Origin: Tieghemiomyces parasiticus
Lineage: Eukaryota > Kickxellomycota > Dimargaritomycetes > Dimargaritales > Dimargaritaceae
Assembly (NCBI GenBank): GCA_027575765.1
Contig: JANBPT010000855.1
Span: 1-20,736, forward strand
Direction: 5' to 3'
DNA length: 20,736 nucleotides
Shown here: in pieces, positions 8,929 to 17,952 of the stretch
How the letters are laid out: each line of letters begins with the position of its first letter
Numbering within the stretch: the stretch's first letter is position 1
The notes under the pieces: model-generated
The model's database searches: none
The model's input: the letters and a program-made list of their open reading frames with translations, nothing else
What the model was told of the DNA's origin: nothing
Position numbers and translations under genes: made by a program

Positions 8929-10295
8929 ATGTCAGTTTATTTAGCATTGCATAGAAGCTGCAACTCTCTTTGGTATGGAATCAGGGCCGTTTGACATCCA
9001 ATTTGAAAAGTTACAGTGGGGGGGGGAAACGTGGTTCAAATGACAATGGGGTGGAGGAGCCCCTAGGGAGGGGGTGTAGGTGGATTAGAAAGAGTGGTAA
9101 GGCCATAGCATGTGGAGTGTCCCATGGGAGGGGGGAAAGAGGGGGAAGTAGAAATGCGGCAGAGCCATGGTGGAAGGGTAAGGGAAGGGTAGTAAAGGGA
9201 GGGAGGAGGCCCCATAGCAGTTTCCCCAGAATCTGTGAGTAGAAATCTCAACCCACCACTAGCCCGGCCAACCTGGCCTAGGCTGGGAGGCCGTTTATAG
9301 TAGGAAAGACGTGGGCGCTCCGCATGTTCCCCGGCTGAGAGCGGCTATAACCTAACAGTTACCGCATCAATCCCCAAGTGTTAATAGTGATCAGTCGATA
9401 GCTGGATTTTACGACTTAAATCCCCTGCACCACCGGTGAAAGCATTGGTACCCGGTACCCTAACCGGCATTCGGCAGCTTGGGGTGCAAGTGGAACTACA
9501 AACCATAGCTAGATCAACCACTCTGCTACCCCGGCTCCTTTTACCAGGGAAATAGTTAATTGGGGCGTGAAGTCCATGTGACATCTCTTTACTTCTGCTG
9601 GGACTATATGCGATTACAATCTCCTAGCAACCGCATAAACTTCTCAACCATCTAGGTCCAATGCCAGAAAATCCGTTGATTGATGGTGTTACTGACTTAA
9701 CAACTTGGTTTTACAAGTGGTACTATCCTTTTGGTAGAAACATAGTGTAAAAGTGCGCCCTCCGCCAAAGGCCAGAATTTATTGTATTAGCAAGAGGAGG
9801 CAAAAAAAAGAGGGACCAGACATGTAGTATATATTTTACAGTTTTGAAATGATACCTGATAGGGCTTTAGTGTCCATGGGTTGGGTGGCCTGTTGCCTTG
9901 GTTGGCCCCAGGGATGCAAGGGCCCATTGATGCAAGCTGCTTGAGTGCAGAGAGTGCATCGCGAAAGCGAGGAATAATGTGGATCATATTGTGATCCAGA
10001 TAGCTGTGCATTGAGATGCCGCAAGAGAACAATACATGTAAGATGAGAACGCTGTGCATGGGGAGTGAGGTGGATCTTGAAGGTGCATGGGCAAATGGTT
10101 TCGGGTTAGACACAGGGTAGTTCAAATGTTTTTTTTTCAATAACGTCTACTATGATTGAGGTCGGACTAATAATTAATCGTTTTATAACAGCTGTAGAGA
10201 CAGCAGCGCCCCGTTTTTGGCAAGCAGAGTCGATTGTGAATGTAGGGCAATGCCAAGCTAGGCTAATATGGTGTCCGTAAAGGAGGGGATGAGGG
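8929..10295. other. no gene recognised; purine-rich then mixed
   Basis: Up to about 9240 the plus strand is strongly purine-rich, including a run of nine G at 9018-9026. Open frames on the minus strand at 9787-10140 and 9836-10024 end shortly before a minus-strand AATAAA near 9780, so a last exon could lie here. I recognise no family and saw no convincing splice partner. Confidence 0.35.
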
Positions 10296-10688
10296 TCAAT
10301 AGTGCAAAGGCGTAGTAGAGGGTTTATTGGCAATTGGAAGTAAACCCCCCCCCGAGGTAACGAGTGCTACGTACTGGCAAGTAATATAACGTATAAGTGA
10401 TAAAAAACGGAGAGCGAGTTCATCGAGGCGGACTAGGAGGTTCATATAGCGAGCTTGGGTTGCCAACGTTCGTGGGTTCGGAGGTAGTTCTGGAATGGCA
10501 AAAGGCTTCGTGAGTTCGTGAGTTAGTGGTATGAGTTCGAGAGGAGTCGCATGGAAGACTCCTTCAATACGGACAAGCCGGTTGCAGGGTAGCGTGTTGG
10601 TGCCTGAGCTACTTTGGGCGGTGTAGGCATGCATTAGCCCTAGTCTGGGTTTAAAAGCATCACGCCGAGCTACAAGGATGTCTGCCAT
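10296..10688 (-). CDS. unrecognised open frame, 130 codons
   Basis: An ATG-initiated frame (MADILVARRDAFKPRLGLMH...) reads smoothly, with a helical-looking stretch TLATQARYMNLLVRLDELAL near residues 73-92. Its last 25 residues run through a nine-base C/G homopolymer (10345-10353) and look non-coding, so a real gene would probably splice before them, for example at GTAGCAC. The start context is poor (TTTTATGG). A frame of this length can arise by chance here, and I assign no function. Confidence 0.25.
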   Translation of the reverse strand: MADILVARRDAFKPRLGLMHAYTAQSSSGTNTLPCNRLVRIEGVFHATPLELIPLTHELTKPFAIPELPPNPRTLATQARYMNLLVRLDELALRFLSLIRYITCQYVALVTSGGGLLPIANKPSTTPLHY

Positions 10689-10930
10689 AAAACCTTCCCC
10701 TCAGGTCACAAACACGTCCATGTCATTTCAACTCATCGTGCACTGCGACCTACCACCACGGCAGATGGCAGTAGGGCTACTGAAGTTTGGGGTTCATTAG
10801 TTGCTATAGAACATTGGCTTTTGCGGCTGGATTGTATTCGCCTCTACTGGCGCTCGATCATACACCACTGTTGCCTCCGCCCTTGCCCTTACACTGAATC
10901 GTCCGTCCTTGCGCAACGGTACGCTTTAGG

Positions 10931-11227
10931 ATGACCATCGGTCGCGTACACCGCCCAATATTGGTCGACAAGGGGCAGAGTATTGTTTCTGCCACCCCAA
11001 CCCTACACTTGCGCTGCTCAACCACATTGTGCGTGGGTTGGCTGAAAGGAGGTGAGACGGATATATTCCACCCGACCCGCCCATGGAAGGAGTATACGTG
11101 TGGGATTACGTTAGAGCTACTGCCGGGGACATTTCGCATTGTGGGGCGGCCAATGCGCGCCATAGTCGTCCCTTCCCGCCAGCTCCCTAAAATCGAGAGA
11201 TGGTTGAAAGCAGTGGCTCTCGGATGA
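10931..11227 (+). CDS. unrecognised open frame, 98 codons
   Basis: An ATG frame (MTIGRVHRPILVDKGQS...) continues to a TGA just before a TC dinucleotide tract; it is open from about 10888. The middle part, RPWKEYTCGITLELLPGTF, has beta-strand-like alternation. It matches no family I know, shows no strong start context, and no splice sites mark an exon. It may be a chance frame. Confidence 0.18.
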   Translation: MTIGRVHRPILVDKGQSIVSATPTLHLRCSTTLCVGWLKGGETDIFHPTRPWKEYTCGITLELLPGTFRIVGRPMRAIVVPSRQLPKIERWLKAVALG

Positions 11228-11228
11228 T

Positions 11229-11247
11229 TCTCTCTCTCTCTCTCTCT
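11229..11247 (+). repeat. TC dinucleotide microsatellite
   Basis: About nine TC units, continuing into a TTTCTCTCTTTTA pyrimidine stretch to about 11260. On the plus strand this would serve as a polypyrimidine tract, but no exon follows clearly. Confidence 0.9.
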
Positions 11248-12280
11248 TTCTCTCTTTTATCCTCCCTCGCATTGAAAAAGTAGTGCAGTGACACCTGTTC
11301 GTGGCTAGCGCCACTATTCTCACACACATGAAGTTCTCAGAGGGTCCATTAGAACCCGCACTGGCCAGATCCCGGCAGGAATCACCTGGGCTGTGTCGAG
11401 GTCGATCAACTGCAGCTTTGTAAATAGGTACCCAACGCTTCCTGTAGTCGCAATCGGTGGTAACAAGGGAGGAAGGAAGCGGGGCAGGTGCACTGTGCAG
11501 TCCTAAGCGTGTGCCTATAAAGAGGGGCTGAGGTACGTTGGGTGCAGGAATCGATAGCGTCAGAACACAGCGTATACAAGTCTAGCATTGTACAACCACC
11601 ACACTTCTGTCAAATAGGGTACGCCGATTAATAATAAACAAACAGTGTAAAGAATGAGACTCAGCGGAGGTCAGACCAGGACAGGAGGGGGCGGCCGTGC
11701 GTGTATCCAACGTGGTAGCACTTGCAAGGGGGTTGGTGCGTTTTTAGGAGTGCGTCTTTGTTTTAATGGACAGTATTCGATGGATCACCCCGGCCATTCT
11801 GTGAAACCCCAGCGTGGAGTTTTGAAGGGAAGCGGGTGCATCCGTTGATACAGCGCAGCGTTTTCGGGGGTTTGAACCTCAGGACCCAATAAAATGAATC
11901 TATAGTGAATACTGTTGATGGGGCGCGATTTGGCTGATCAGATGGCGTTCTTTGCTCACTCAATGATCGACACCATCCATTCACGAATATTAATTAATGG
12001 CGCTCAAAAGTTTGCCCAGCGCCCTAAGAATGAGCACCATACGACAGGTACAGACTAGCTAACTCCTGAGAATATCACGGTTCCCTTCGCTAAGGCCCTG
12101 TATATGCTACTGTTACTAAAGAGTGTGGCTTTACAGCTAGAGTAGATGGAGAGGAAGACTGTGGCGCGATACTGTGGCCACCTTGGTTAAAGTATATGTG
12201 GCATTCGTTCGTCTTGGCTGTGATCTGTCCCAGTCCCTAGGTTTCACACCACTAGCACCCTGACCTCTAATATAACTTAC
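11248..12280. other. no gene recognised
   Basis: Several short open frames occur on both strands (11406-11588 minus, 11654-11848 plus) without family resemblance. The minus-strand segment from 12171 downwards is open for 37 codons after a CCACAG acceptor-like site and could continue the candidate at 12281-12651. Confidence 0.35.
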
Positions 12281-12651
12281 AGTATGAAACGGTGGATGAA
12301 GTTCCCTATCGATTACTGGCCAATTAACCAATGGTGTTACCCCATCCTTTCGCACGGTACTGTAGAGAGAGAGAGAGAGAGAGAGAGAGAGCCTTCTTTC
12401 AAAACGAAAACTGTTGTTCCTTCGCCTTTTTCGTTATGAGAACTCCCCCACATGCATGCACCCGTTGGCTGTATCCATGGTCGGCAATAGAAGAAGCTGA
12501 ATGGGTAACGTTACCTGGAACTCCTTCGTGTGGGTATGGCAAGGGAGGAAGAGAGCAAAAGTGCGTGCGGAACTAGATAGAGTACACTTTGAATTCCCTC
12601 ACCAAGCCCGGTCTGCATCAGCAGCACGTTTTTTATGCAATCAACCACCAT
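12281..12651 (-). CDS. possible spliced gene with helicase-like N-terminus
   Basis: Two minus-strand open segments can be joined in frame: 12651-12515 (45 codons plus 2 nt, starting MVVDCIKNVLLMQTGLGEG) and 12359-12281 (1 nt plus 26 codons, ending ELHPPFHT). Between them is a 155-nt intron with a GTAACG donor and a (CT)14-ACAG acceptor; the second segment ends at a perfect GTAAGT. NVLLMQTGLGEGIQ resembles the nucleotide-binding motif of RecQ-type helicases (dVLvvmPTGxGKS), but the Lys and Ser/Thr are missing, so an active enzyme is not expected. It could be a pseudogene fragment or chance. The continuation below 12280 is ambiguous. Confidence 0.25.
12364..12391 (+). repeat. (AG)14 microsatellite
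   Basis: A perfect dinucleotide tract of 28 bases. Read on the minus strand it is (CT)14 directly followed by ACAG, the arrangement of a polypyrimidine tract and 3' splice site. Confidence 0.95.
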
Positions 12652-13018
12652 CACTCAATCAAGTGGCGTGAGCTGTTCGTATTACCATGTCAGGATTGTC
12701 GACTGTAGGCGTCTACCAATGAGGAATAAGCACCCCTCTCCCTCCATTGTGTTTACCGGGTTTCTCGATCTTGACCGAGGTTGAAGCGCGAGTCGGTGCT
12801 TGACACCCCAGGTAAAAACTTCGGCATGTCAAAGCGCAAAGGCCGTTTATGCAGGGCGTGCAACGCCCCTGTCATCTCCTCCTTTTTAGAGCCCCGAGGG
12901 CTAACCGCGTGCCATTGCGAGGCACCGAGGGATATTTAACGGACTCATTTCGCCCGTTGACTAGGTGCCTCCATCCACTCAATCACACCGATAGCATTCA
13001 CCGCCCATCTCTCTGCGC
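12652..13018. other. upstream region of the first secreted-protein gene
   Basis: No gene recognised. The stretch becomes pyrimidine-rich on the plus strand towards the secreted-protein gene at 13081. Confidence 0.5.
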
Positions 13019-13026
13019 TATATACT
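13019..13026 (+). promoter_or_regulatory. TATA-like box
   Basis: CTATATAC lies about 55 bases before the ATG at 13081 and is followed by a C/T-rich leader. The position suits a core promoter with a very short 5' UTR. Confidence 0.5.
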
Positions 13027-13080
13027 CAAACCATCATCTAAACTTCTTCTCCCCTCCCTTTTCACCCACTTTTCGCCACC

Positions 13081-13362
13081 ATGCATATCCTCTCCATTTC
13101 CGCTGTCGGCCTGGTCGCCCTGGTCATGTCGGCCATGGCTTCCAATCCAGGAAATGCTTATCCAGGCATAACCGATCCTAAGTACTACACTTTGACGCAG
13201 CCGCCGCCACAGCCGCGGCAATTGCCGTCCTACCAGCAGTTGCAGTATAGTATTCAGGGCAACAACAATGGCGCTAATGATCCTCCGAGATCTAAAGATC
13301 AGCTGAAGAAAGAGGCAAATGAATTGAAGCAATCAGGCTGGGGATGGCCACTCGGCAACTAG
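13081..13362 (+). CDS. small secreted protein, 93 residues
   Basis: A short exported protein of unknown function. Residues 1-20 form a signal peptide: MHILSISAVGLVALVMSAMA, hydrophobic core 8-16, cleavage expected after A18-M19-A20. The mature part (73 residues) is Pro/Gln/Asn/Tyr-rich in the middle (residues 37-66, QPPPQPRQLPSYQQ and a GNNNG stretch). It then has a short charged helix (RSKDQLKKEANELKQ, 70-84) and a Trp/Gly tail (GWGWPLGN). It has no cysteine, so it is not a disulfide-rich effector. The ATG has an ideal context (GCCACCATG), a TATA-like box lies upstream and AATAAA lies 110 bases after the stop. These surroundings make it a real gene despite its length. It resembles the 68-residue protein at 16868 in signal peptide and in an SKD-K helix. 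Confidence 0.8.
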   Translation: MHILSISAVGLVALVMSAMASNPGNAYPGITDPKYYTLTQPPPQPRQLPSYQQLQYSIQGNNNGANDPPRSKDQLKKEANELKQSGWGWPLGN

Positions 13363-13472
13363 ATTATGCCAATGAAGCAGCAAGGGCCACTTCACTTTCC
13401 TGGTCAGATCCCGCCCGGTCTTGCTTAGGTCTTTTTGGCGGGGATTATTTAACTGTACCCCCAAATCGAAAA

Positions 13473-13478
13473 AATAAA
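13473..13478 (+). terminator. poly(A) signal of the 93-residue secreted protein
   Basis: AATAAA in an A-rich context about 110 bases after the stop codon. Confidence 0.6.
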
Positions 13479-14249
13479 ATTCTTCACTTTTACCATTTTT
13501 AATAGGTATGAGACTCCCAGGGTTGAATTTATTGGGATAAAATCAACTCAGCAGGACAATCATTTAAGATGATAATAATTAGTGGCATGCAAGGAAAACT
13601 CACCGGGTAGAATAGCTACGCCAGAAGGTGTGGTAGGTTAAACCGTAATAAGTAAACTAGTAGTAGTGAGATTAACGATGATGCTTATTGGGTTCCGACT
13701 TGGGGTCTTATGGACCAAGCAGCAGCCACCCTAAACGCCGCCATGCACCAAGACCGCTACTTATGCAATCAACTGTACAATAACCACCATCACCTAACTC
13801 ACTTCGACCTCCCAGACCAACCCTTGCAAGCGACTTACTACATTTCCATACCCATCTACAATTGTATGCCTTTCTACACTGGCACGCACCGACAAGGCCA
13901 AACCACGGGCCGGGGCCCTATATGAGGTAAGGTCGTTTTTAGGCAACCACAGAAGGCTCTAGAGTAATTGGAGCACCAAGTGGGCTTGATTGAAAGTATA
14001 CAAAGGCCACAACAGTGGGCAATACCGAGCCATATATCTCGTCCCAGATGGATATCATCAGGTGCTCAAGGGGTGTGCAGTGGTGATAAGGTTGTCTTGG
14101 GGCGTATATATTGACTTTGTAGTAGTAGCCGTTGGCTGTATGGGTGGCGATAGAGGGAGGCGGATGGTGGGGATTATTGTGGTAGGCGTAAATTTAATAC
14201 AGAATACCAGCTGTTAAGCTCAATTTTAGACGGGGGTTGATGACTTGAT
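13479..14249. other. no gene recognised
   Basis: Open frames at 13710-13925 and 13990-14217 (plus) resemble no known protein; the first is rich in His, Gln and Asn. A CCCG|GTGAGT donor-like site on the minus strand near 13590 has no matching exon. Confidence 0.45.
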
Positions 14250-14600
14250 TGATGACAGTCGTTTTATTCAATAGCGTCCATGAGGTCTTCTATACTGGAA
14301 CAATGACCGGCATCATTCATAGCAACTATTTGGCCTAGACTAGGAAAGCTAGGACGATAGGCCGAGGCGGGGCCGGCCACCGGCAGGATATGGAGAGACG
14401 ACTAGGTGGCCGTGGATCAGGAATCAAGAAGAAAAGGATCCTAAAAGGATAGAAGGCGGCACCCGGTTTGGGCAATGAAGGTGATGGAAGGGTTGGGCCA
14501 CTGGGGAGATAGGAAAGTAGACCTTCCCTTAATCAGCCACTAGAAGGCGCGGCCATCAAGGCTGAGTGACACCACTTGGGGCGGCAAAGGCCGCCGGCTG
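14250..14600 (-). repeat. interspersed repeat copy B (351 bp, LTR-like)
   Basis: Exactly identical to copy A (5801-6151) over 351 bases and in the same orientation, with start positions 8,449 bases apart. It carries the same TATA-like box, AATAAA (TTTATT at 14263-14268) and terminal GC hairpin. The flanks differ from A immediately outside (left CTTGAT, right GCCTCA) and show no target-site duplication. See copy A for the interpretation. Confidence 0.9.
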
Positions 14601-16115
14601 GCCTCACCTGGGCTTTGGATCAAGGGGGAGGGGTGTTAGGTTACGACAACTACCCCCATCCTCGTCTATGCCGAACTCCACAACCCGCCATGATTACGGA
14701 TATTGGTAGTTTCGTCATTGGGCCGCTGTTTTTACATATAACCTTTCCGTGGTATCTCCAAGGTGAAACGCCACCGTTACAACCGATACATCCCCAACCA
14801 TCATACACCTTTACCGTGGCCATTGGTACGTCTGCGATTGCGTAACTCTACTTTAGCGAGCCGCCCAGCATCGTTACCCTTTCACCCGAGGATATACGCT
14901 CTTCAATTACAAGTGTTAAACTATTATTATGTTCCTTTTATTTTTTGGGTATACAAGCTCTTCCTTCTCCCAACGAAAAATTGAGCCAACATGGGCAATA
15001 GGAGGGGGATTTATTCGGCCTTGACTGGTCAGGCATGGTAAAACATCGCTTTTGACGAACTAATGGCGTGCCCAGTACCACGCGGCAAAACAAGTCGGAA
15101 TGGGCGTGTATGGGTCTGATCGCGCTACACAGGCTATCCACCCTGTACGGGAAGGTCTACTACCCGGCACCTTTCGGCTGAATTTATCGCAGGTCACAGC
15201 GGCTAGAGGAAAAGGGCAGAGGGGAGAGGTAAGGCTTCGGAGGGCGCGTATTCCGCAAGAGTTAACTGGATGTAACCAAAAGGCTGTACAACGTGTGCTA
15301 CTAGCGGTGTATCTGCTGAGATGACCCAATGAGCCACTCTCGCTTTGCGAGTGTCCTTATTTTTTGGAGAGAGTAGTTTCATATGGGCCTGATCGAGACG
15401 GCCTACAAAGCCTTGAATCGATCAGAAGCGTAGTGCCACTGATAGGGGTAGGGTTTTTTTTTTTACCCAACTGTCTCTATTGAACGGTGGGAGACTATAT
15501 GGCTAAGTGTGTACTGTGTGTGTGTATTTTTTTGTGGTACGATAAGCACACTGATAGTGACCACGCTATCGGACGGAAGGTAGGCTGTTTCAAAAGCTAT
15601 AGAAAGGGAGGAGATGTGCTAGCCTGCCATTTCATGGTGATAAAATCATGTGTCACCTCAGCCAAAATAAAGCGACAGCCCTTTGGATACAATGGGTTGG
15701 GCGGAGACTAAGTTTGGATGAGCAGGATGACAGACACACACGTAGCCCTTACGGGTATAACTATAGGAAAGGACGAGGCGGAGGGAGGGGTCCTTCCTTT
15801 TTCGTTAGGTAATCAGTGACGACTTCGGCGGCTAGGAGCTAGCCCAAAGGGAACGGTCGCGGACATGGCCTACTCTGAAAGGTACTCGCTCCCTGTCATC
15901 TACTTGGACGTTGAATAGTCACATAACGCGCAGGTGAGATGGATAAACACTCTGGAGAAAGAGATATTGATATGGTCGCTACCCAGTGGGATAATGGAGG
16001 TGAAAACAACGAAGGTTGTGGGCATTGATGGTCAGCTATTTGGCGGTAATGTCAATGTAAAAGCCAGACGCTTCTCACTAACACTCGCCATTGAGAATCG
16101 TGTTACTTTTAAGAC
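14601..16115. other. no gene recognised
   Basis: ATG frames at 15100-15324 (74 codons, MGVYGSDRATQAIHPVREG...), 15487-15711 and 15934-16194 resemble nothing known; the last runs into the tandem repeat and is probably chance. An ATG in good context near 14691 (CCCGCCATGA) opens a hydrophobic stretch, MITDIGSFVIGPLFLHITF, which could be a membrane or signal segment of a spliced gene, but I found no continuation. A run of 11 T lies at 15454-15464. Confidence 0.35.
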
Positions 16116-16345
16116 GCCACCATTGGCATCGTTTCCTGTTCGGGAACGAGGTCGATCATGGTGGTCCAGCCATGGGGAGGGGAAGGTTTTCTAGGTAAAT
16201 TACGAGGTAACGTTCCCCTTCCACGGTAAAGCCTCCATCGTCATCGTTTCTTGTTCGGGGATGAGGTCGGCTAACGTGGTCTAGCCGTAGGGAAGGGAAG
16301 GTAGTCTGGGTAACTTACGAGGTAACGCTCCCCTTTCACGGTAAA
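16116..16345 (+). repeat. 115-bp tandem duplication, two diverged units
   Basis: Units 16116-16230 and 16231-16345 abut head to tail and align without gaps, with 21 differences by my count (about 82% identity). Both contain GAGGTCG, AGGGGAAG or AGGGAAG, and end TTACGAGGTAACG...CACGGTAAA. No third unit is visible on either side. The divergence shows it is old. Confidence 0.9.
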
Positions 16346-16819
16346 TGGCGATATTGACTGACTCTGGCCGTCTACACGTCGGTACCGAGGTGAAGCCACA
16401 TTTAGTACAAACGCCACTTGTGTCATTCCGCCGGGATTTTCCATCGTGCAGCTATGATTAGAACAGAGCTGGCTACTCTTAACACCCAGGCATCCATCGG
16501 TGGCTGAGTTGGGCTATAGGTATGGGGAGTGGGTGGTGGAGGCACCACATGTCCCGCTTTAATACCAACGCCCTTGACGGTATTGAGAAAGGGCATCAAA
16601 GACGGAAATGCAATCGCCACGGGCTACCGGACGGCCTCCGCAGTTTGTAAGGCAATCCAGAAATTAATATATAAGGATCCAGCGACGGCCACCGATTAGT
16701 TAATTCTACAGATTCAGTCTACCACCGATTACCGGCCACTTGCTCCCCCCCCCCGTCTCCCAGCCCTTGCTCCACACGAGTTCCCGGACATTCGCACCAC
16801 CAGTGTCAGCTGCACTCAG
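16346..16819. other. no gene recognised
   Basis: A minus-strand frame at 16620-16423 reads smoothly (SLMPFLNTVKGVGIKAGHVV, then a Pro-rich patch and a hydrophobic stretch) but opens on GTG right after a TAG, so it could only be an internal or last exon behind a CGGTAG acceptor. I do not recognise it. A run of ten C lies at 16745-16754 in the promoter side of the next gene. Confidence 0.35.
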
Positions 16820-16825
16820 TATAGT
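16820..16825 (+). promoter_or_regulatory. TATA-like box
   Basis: TATAGT lies 43 bases before the ATG at 16868, followed by a C-rich leader, the same layout as in front of the 13081 gene. Confidence 0.35.
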
Positions 16826-16867
16826 CTCCCGCTCACCCACGCCTCCCTCCCCCCTCCCTTCCTCATC

Positions 16868-17074
16868 ATGCGCGCTCACACACTCATCATCGTTGGCCTC
16901 GTTGTCCTGGTCGGGTTGACTACCGTCCAAGTCAGCGGCTCCAAGGACCCTAAGAAGAGTCTTGCAGAAATGAGAAAGAACATTGAAGCTGTCAATAAGG
17001 AGATGGAAGAAAAGAGAAAGGCCGAGGAGATCAAGAAGAAGATGAGCGTGCAAAACCTCACCAATAAGGACTAG
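16868..17074 (+). CDS. small secreted coiled-coil protein, 68 residues
   Basis: A short exported protein of unknown function. Residues 1-24 are a signal peptide (core LIIVGLVVLVGL, cleavage expected after V22-S23-G24). The mature 44 residues are almost all charged helix. Hydrophobic positions L32, M35, I39, V42 and M46 follow a perfect 3-4-3-4 heptad spacing, so a short coiled coil is likely, perhaps dimerising. The Lys/Glu-rich stretch 47-58 follows, then the tail SVQNLTNKD, with one N-glycosylation sequon (NLT, 63-65). There is no cysteine. The ATG has A at -3, and a TATA-like box and pyrimidine-rich leader precede it. Its signal peptide (VGLVVLV) and SKD-K segment resemble the 13081 protein (VGLVALV, SKDQLKK), suggesting common origin or shared design. 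Confidence 0.75.
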   Translation: MRAHTLIIVGLVVLVGLTTVQVSGSKDPKKSLAEMRKNIEAVNKEMEEKRKAEEIKKKMSVQNLTNKD

Positions 17075-17704
17075 ACGACCACCAGAGGACGTAATCCATC
17101 TTTTTGGCTTGCCAATGTTTCTACTTTTCTGTCTGCACTCATTTAAGCCTTCATGGTCATCGTTGCCCAGTGCGACTTTTTACTCTGAAATGGCGGTAGT
17201 GTGCTCTTGGGCTTCTTCCTGTCGCACTGCACCCATGAGATCGTATTCCTATCCTTTGTTTCCACTTATTTGAAATTAAAAAAACGCAGGGACGATTCGC
17301 CCTGATTGACCCAACGTCACCATAAGCTTGACAAGATACTTTTCGACTTAGTTTCAACACGAACGTAATTTCCTATTCGATAATCCAGGTGGTAGTATAA
17401 CTCTGTCATGGTAGTGGAGGGGCCAATTCTATAACTAGGGTAGAATGAAGCAATAAGATGCGCTGTGTGCAGCCCTGGCTAGATTAGGGTAAATAGGCAC
17501 AGCCAGACGCTTTCCTTGGCCTAACAGTATGAGCTTTTTGGTAATGATCTGAATTTGTAAGGGAGTATGTGGCTGATTAGCTAGCTAATCATCAAAGTTC
17601 GACTATAATGTCGGGAGGAGATCAATACTGTAGCTTGTAGTGAGACCTGCATGATGTTTTAAGCATACTCTCCCTATCCATGACGTCGGCAGCGCTGAGG
17701 GTGT
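17075..17704. other. 3' flanks of two convergent genes
   Basis: The coiled-coil gene and PRO1 point towards each other here. No coding frame is convincing. The stretch contains an 18-bp perfect palindrome (17574-17591). Confidence 0.5.
17574..17591. repeat. 18-bp perfect palindrome
   Basis: TGATTAGCTAGCTAATCA equals its own reverse complement. It could bind a dimeric regulator, but it lies between the 3' ends of convergent genes, away from any promoter. Confidence 0.9.
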
Positions 17705-17710
17705 TTTATT
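17705..17710 (-). terminator. possible poly(A) signal of PRO1
   Basis: A minus-strand AATAAA (TTTATT on plus) about 240 bases after the PRO1 stop. It is the nearest canonical signal I noticed. Confidence 0.35.
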
Positions 17711-17952
17711 AGGGCGAGACCACAATAGATGGAAAGCTGTCTCCAATCTAAATCATCGCCTAATATAAATGCCACCCGATGCCTAAAAGTCAGGAGAACC
17801 ACGGAGACGGGCGAGGAATTATAACCAATCCCACTGCCCAAGAGCTGCCGATGCACTAGCATACAGATAGGGGTGGACAAAAGTGTGCATTGGGAGCACC
17901 AGAATGTTGCCCATTTAGTTACACTGGTGAGAAATTGAAAAGTATGAGATAA

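Noticed and set aside
5801..14600. The whole interval as one LTR retrotransposon bounded by the 351-bp repeats
   Set aside because: The interior holds a cellular bZIP gene and a secreted-protein gene, with no gag-pol, no primer-binding site beside the repeat and no target-site duplication.
10931..15324. Shared heptapeptide LLPGTFR in two unrelated open frames (10931-11227 and 15100-15324)
   Set aside because: The surrounding residues and bases do not align, so a chance match is the simpler reading.
16116..16345. Repeat-induced point mutation as the cause of the tandem-unit differences
   Set aside because: Differences include about seven transversions and transitions in both directions, so no clear C-to-T directional bias is shown.
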